Source: Temperatibacter marinus (GTDB lineage: Bacteria > Pseudomonadota > Alphaproteobacteria > Sphingomonadales > Kordiimonadaceae). From it: a DNA stretch of 64,000 bases. Shown here piece by piece: positions 63,772-64,000 of this stretch (positions are counted from its first letter, which is position 1; each line of letters starts with the position of its first letter). The stretch lies in contig NZ_CP123872.1 in assembly GCF_031598375.1 (NCBI RefSeq), positions 682,001-746,000 on the forward strand, in the 5' to 3' direction. The position numbers were made by a program, and so were the translations under genes. The notes below the pieces were generated by a model that did not search any database, was not told the DNA's origin, and saw only the letters and a list, made by a program, of their open reading frames with translations.

Positions 63772-63803
63772 TTCCTGAGAACACCCGAAATTCCTGAGAA
63801 CAC
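63772..63803. repeat. Direct repeat in the TonB-receptor promoter region
   Basis: TTCCTGAGAACAC occurs twice, at 63772-63784 and 63791-63803, 19 bases start to start, about two helical turns. It lies 30-60 bases upstream of the TonB-receptor start. A tandem regulator site is possible. Confidence 0.55.
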
Positions 63804-64000
63804 TTGGCAGAATTCTTTCCTGTATTACCAGTTTACAGGGTTTGAATGGAGAAAATATCAACGCCGATCTTAATGTTGCGCTGCAAAATTTTTCCTATGT
63901 AACAAAAAAGTCACAATAGCAATACTTTAGACATAAAGTCCGTGCTTTCAAGATGACCATAGTCTTCTTGTAACTGCTTGATACATTCGGTAGAGTGTGC
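63804..64000. other. Right-edge intergenic region
   Basis: The last 200 bases hold no frame with convincing coding character. The TonB-receptor promoter should be here, but no clear -35/-10 pair was assigned. Whatever gene lies to the right begins outside the window. Confidence 0.3.

Noticed and set aside
1-64000. Mobile elements, CRISPR arrays, tRNA or rRNA genes
   Set aside because: No transposase, integrase, phage gene, regularly spaced repeat array or tRNA-like cloverleaf was recognised by eye. A covariance-model scan would be decisive for small RNAs.

Overview
The window looks like chromosomal DNA of a marine-type, Gram-negative alphaproteobacterium of moderate GC, resembling the Kordiimonadales/Emcibacterales. 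The evidence is the order ffs (SRP RNA)-dnaX-ybaB-recR, an SdhAF4/DUF1674 protein beside a CPBP protease, a complete ccoNOQP-ccoGHIS cluster behind an FNR-type box, a pspF/pspABC locus, a TonB-dependent receptor and several outer-membrane and SPOR proteins. No insertion sequences, prophage genes, tRNAs, rRNAs or CRISPR arrays were seen. Almost all of the window is densely packed intact genes. The taxonomic placement is inference.

Layout. 1-6.3 kb: the 5' part of a PAS/GGDEF-like protein, an exported S9 peptidase, an exported amidohydrolase and an orphan exosortase-A-type O-glycosylation ligase. 6.0-9.5 kb: the phage-shock locus. pspF reads left with a small membrane gene behind it. A sigma-54 promoter reads right into a short unrecognised ORF and then pspA, pspB and pspC. 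9.5-15.3 kb: housekeeping genes (recR, ybaB, dnaX, SRP RNA, nudC, pterin dehydratase) plus an alpha-methylacyl-CoA racemase and a GFA-family protein. 15.3-22.4 kb: a CobB-type sirtuin, a LMW phosphatase/fructosamine-kinase pair that may act in protein deglycation, the conserved tesA / ybbA-ybbP divergent unit and a Bax-inhibitor-1 family protein. 22.4-32 kb: pirin, LysR, a 2OG-Fe oxygenase, a membrane-anchored XRE regulator, infC with an apparent AUA start, thrS, a hydrolase, nth, a HIT protein, a CPBP protease and sdhAF4. 32-35.7 kb: a HerA-like ATPase with a 601-residue protein of unknown function.

35.8-45.2 kb: an MFS permease, a DUF481 barrel, YjbQ and Hsp20, two divergent repeat/SPOR envelope proteins, a DUF1223 thioredoxin-like protein, an YkuD transpeptidase, a small anchored protein and a chemoreceptor. 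45.2-53.8 kb: the microaerobic cbb3 oxidase operon with all its assembly factors. Copper supply (UreH/SafE-like protein, CcoI ATPase and later PCu(A)C) and haem supply (hemH) are also present in the window. 53.8-64 kb: an ATP-grasp protein, a nucleotidyltransferase, a proline iminopeptidase, PCu(A)C, hemH, and a left-reading unit of TonB receptor, TPR-sulfotransferase and zinc carboxypeptidase-like protein.

No region is clearly a wholly new system. The best candidates for undescribed biology are the HerA plus 601-residue protein pair, the short and possibly frameshifted ORF that opens the psp operon, and the TonB receptor / TPR-sulfotransferase / M14-like unit.
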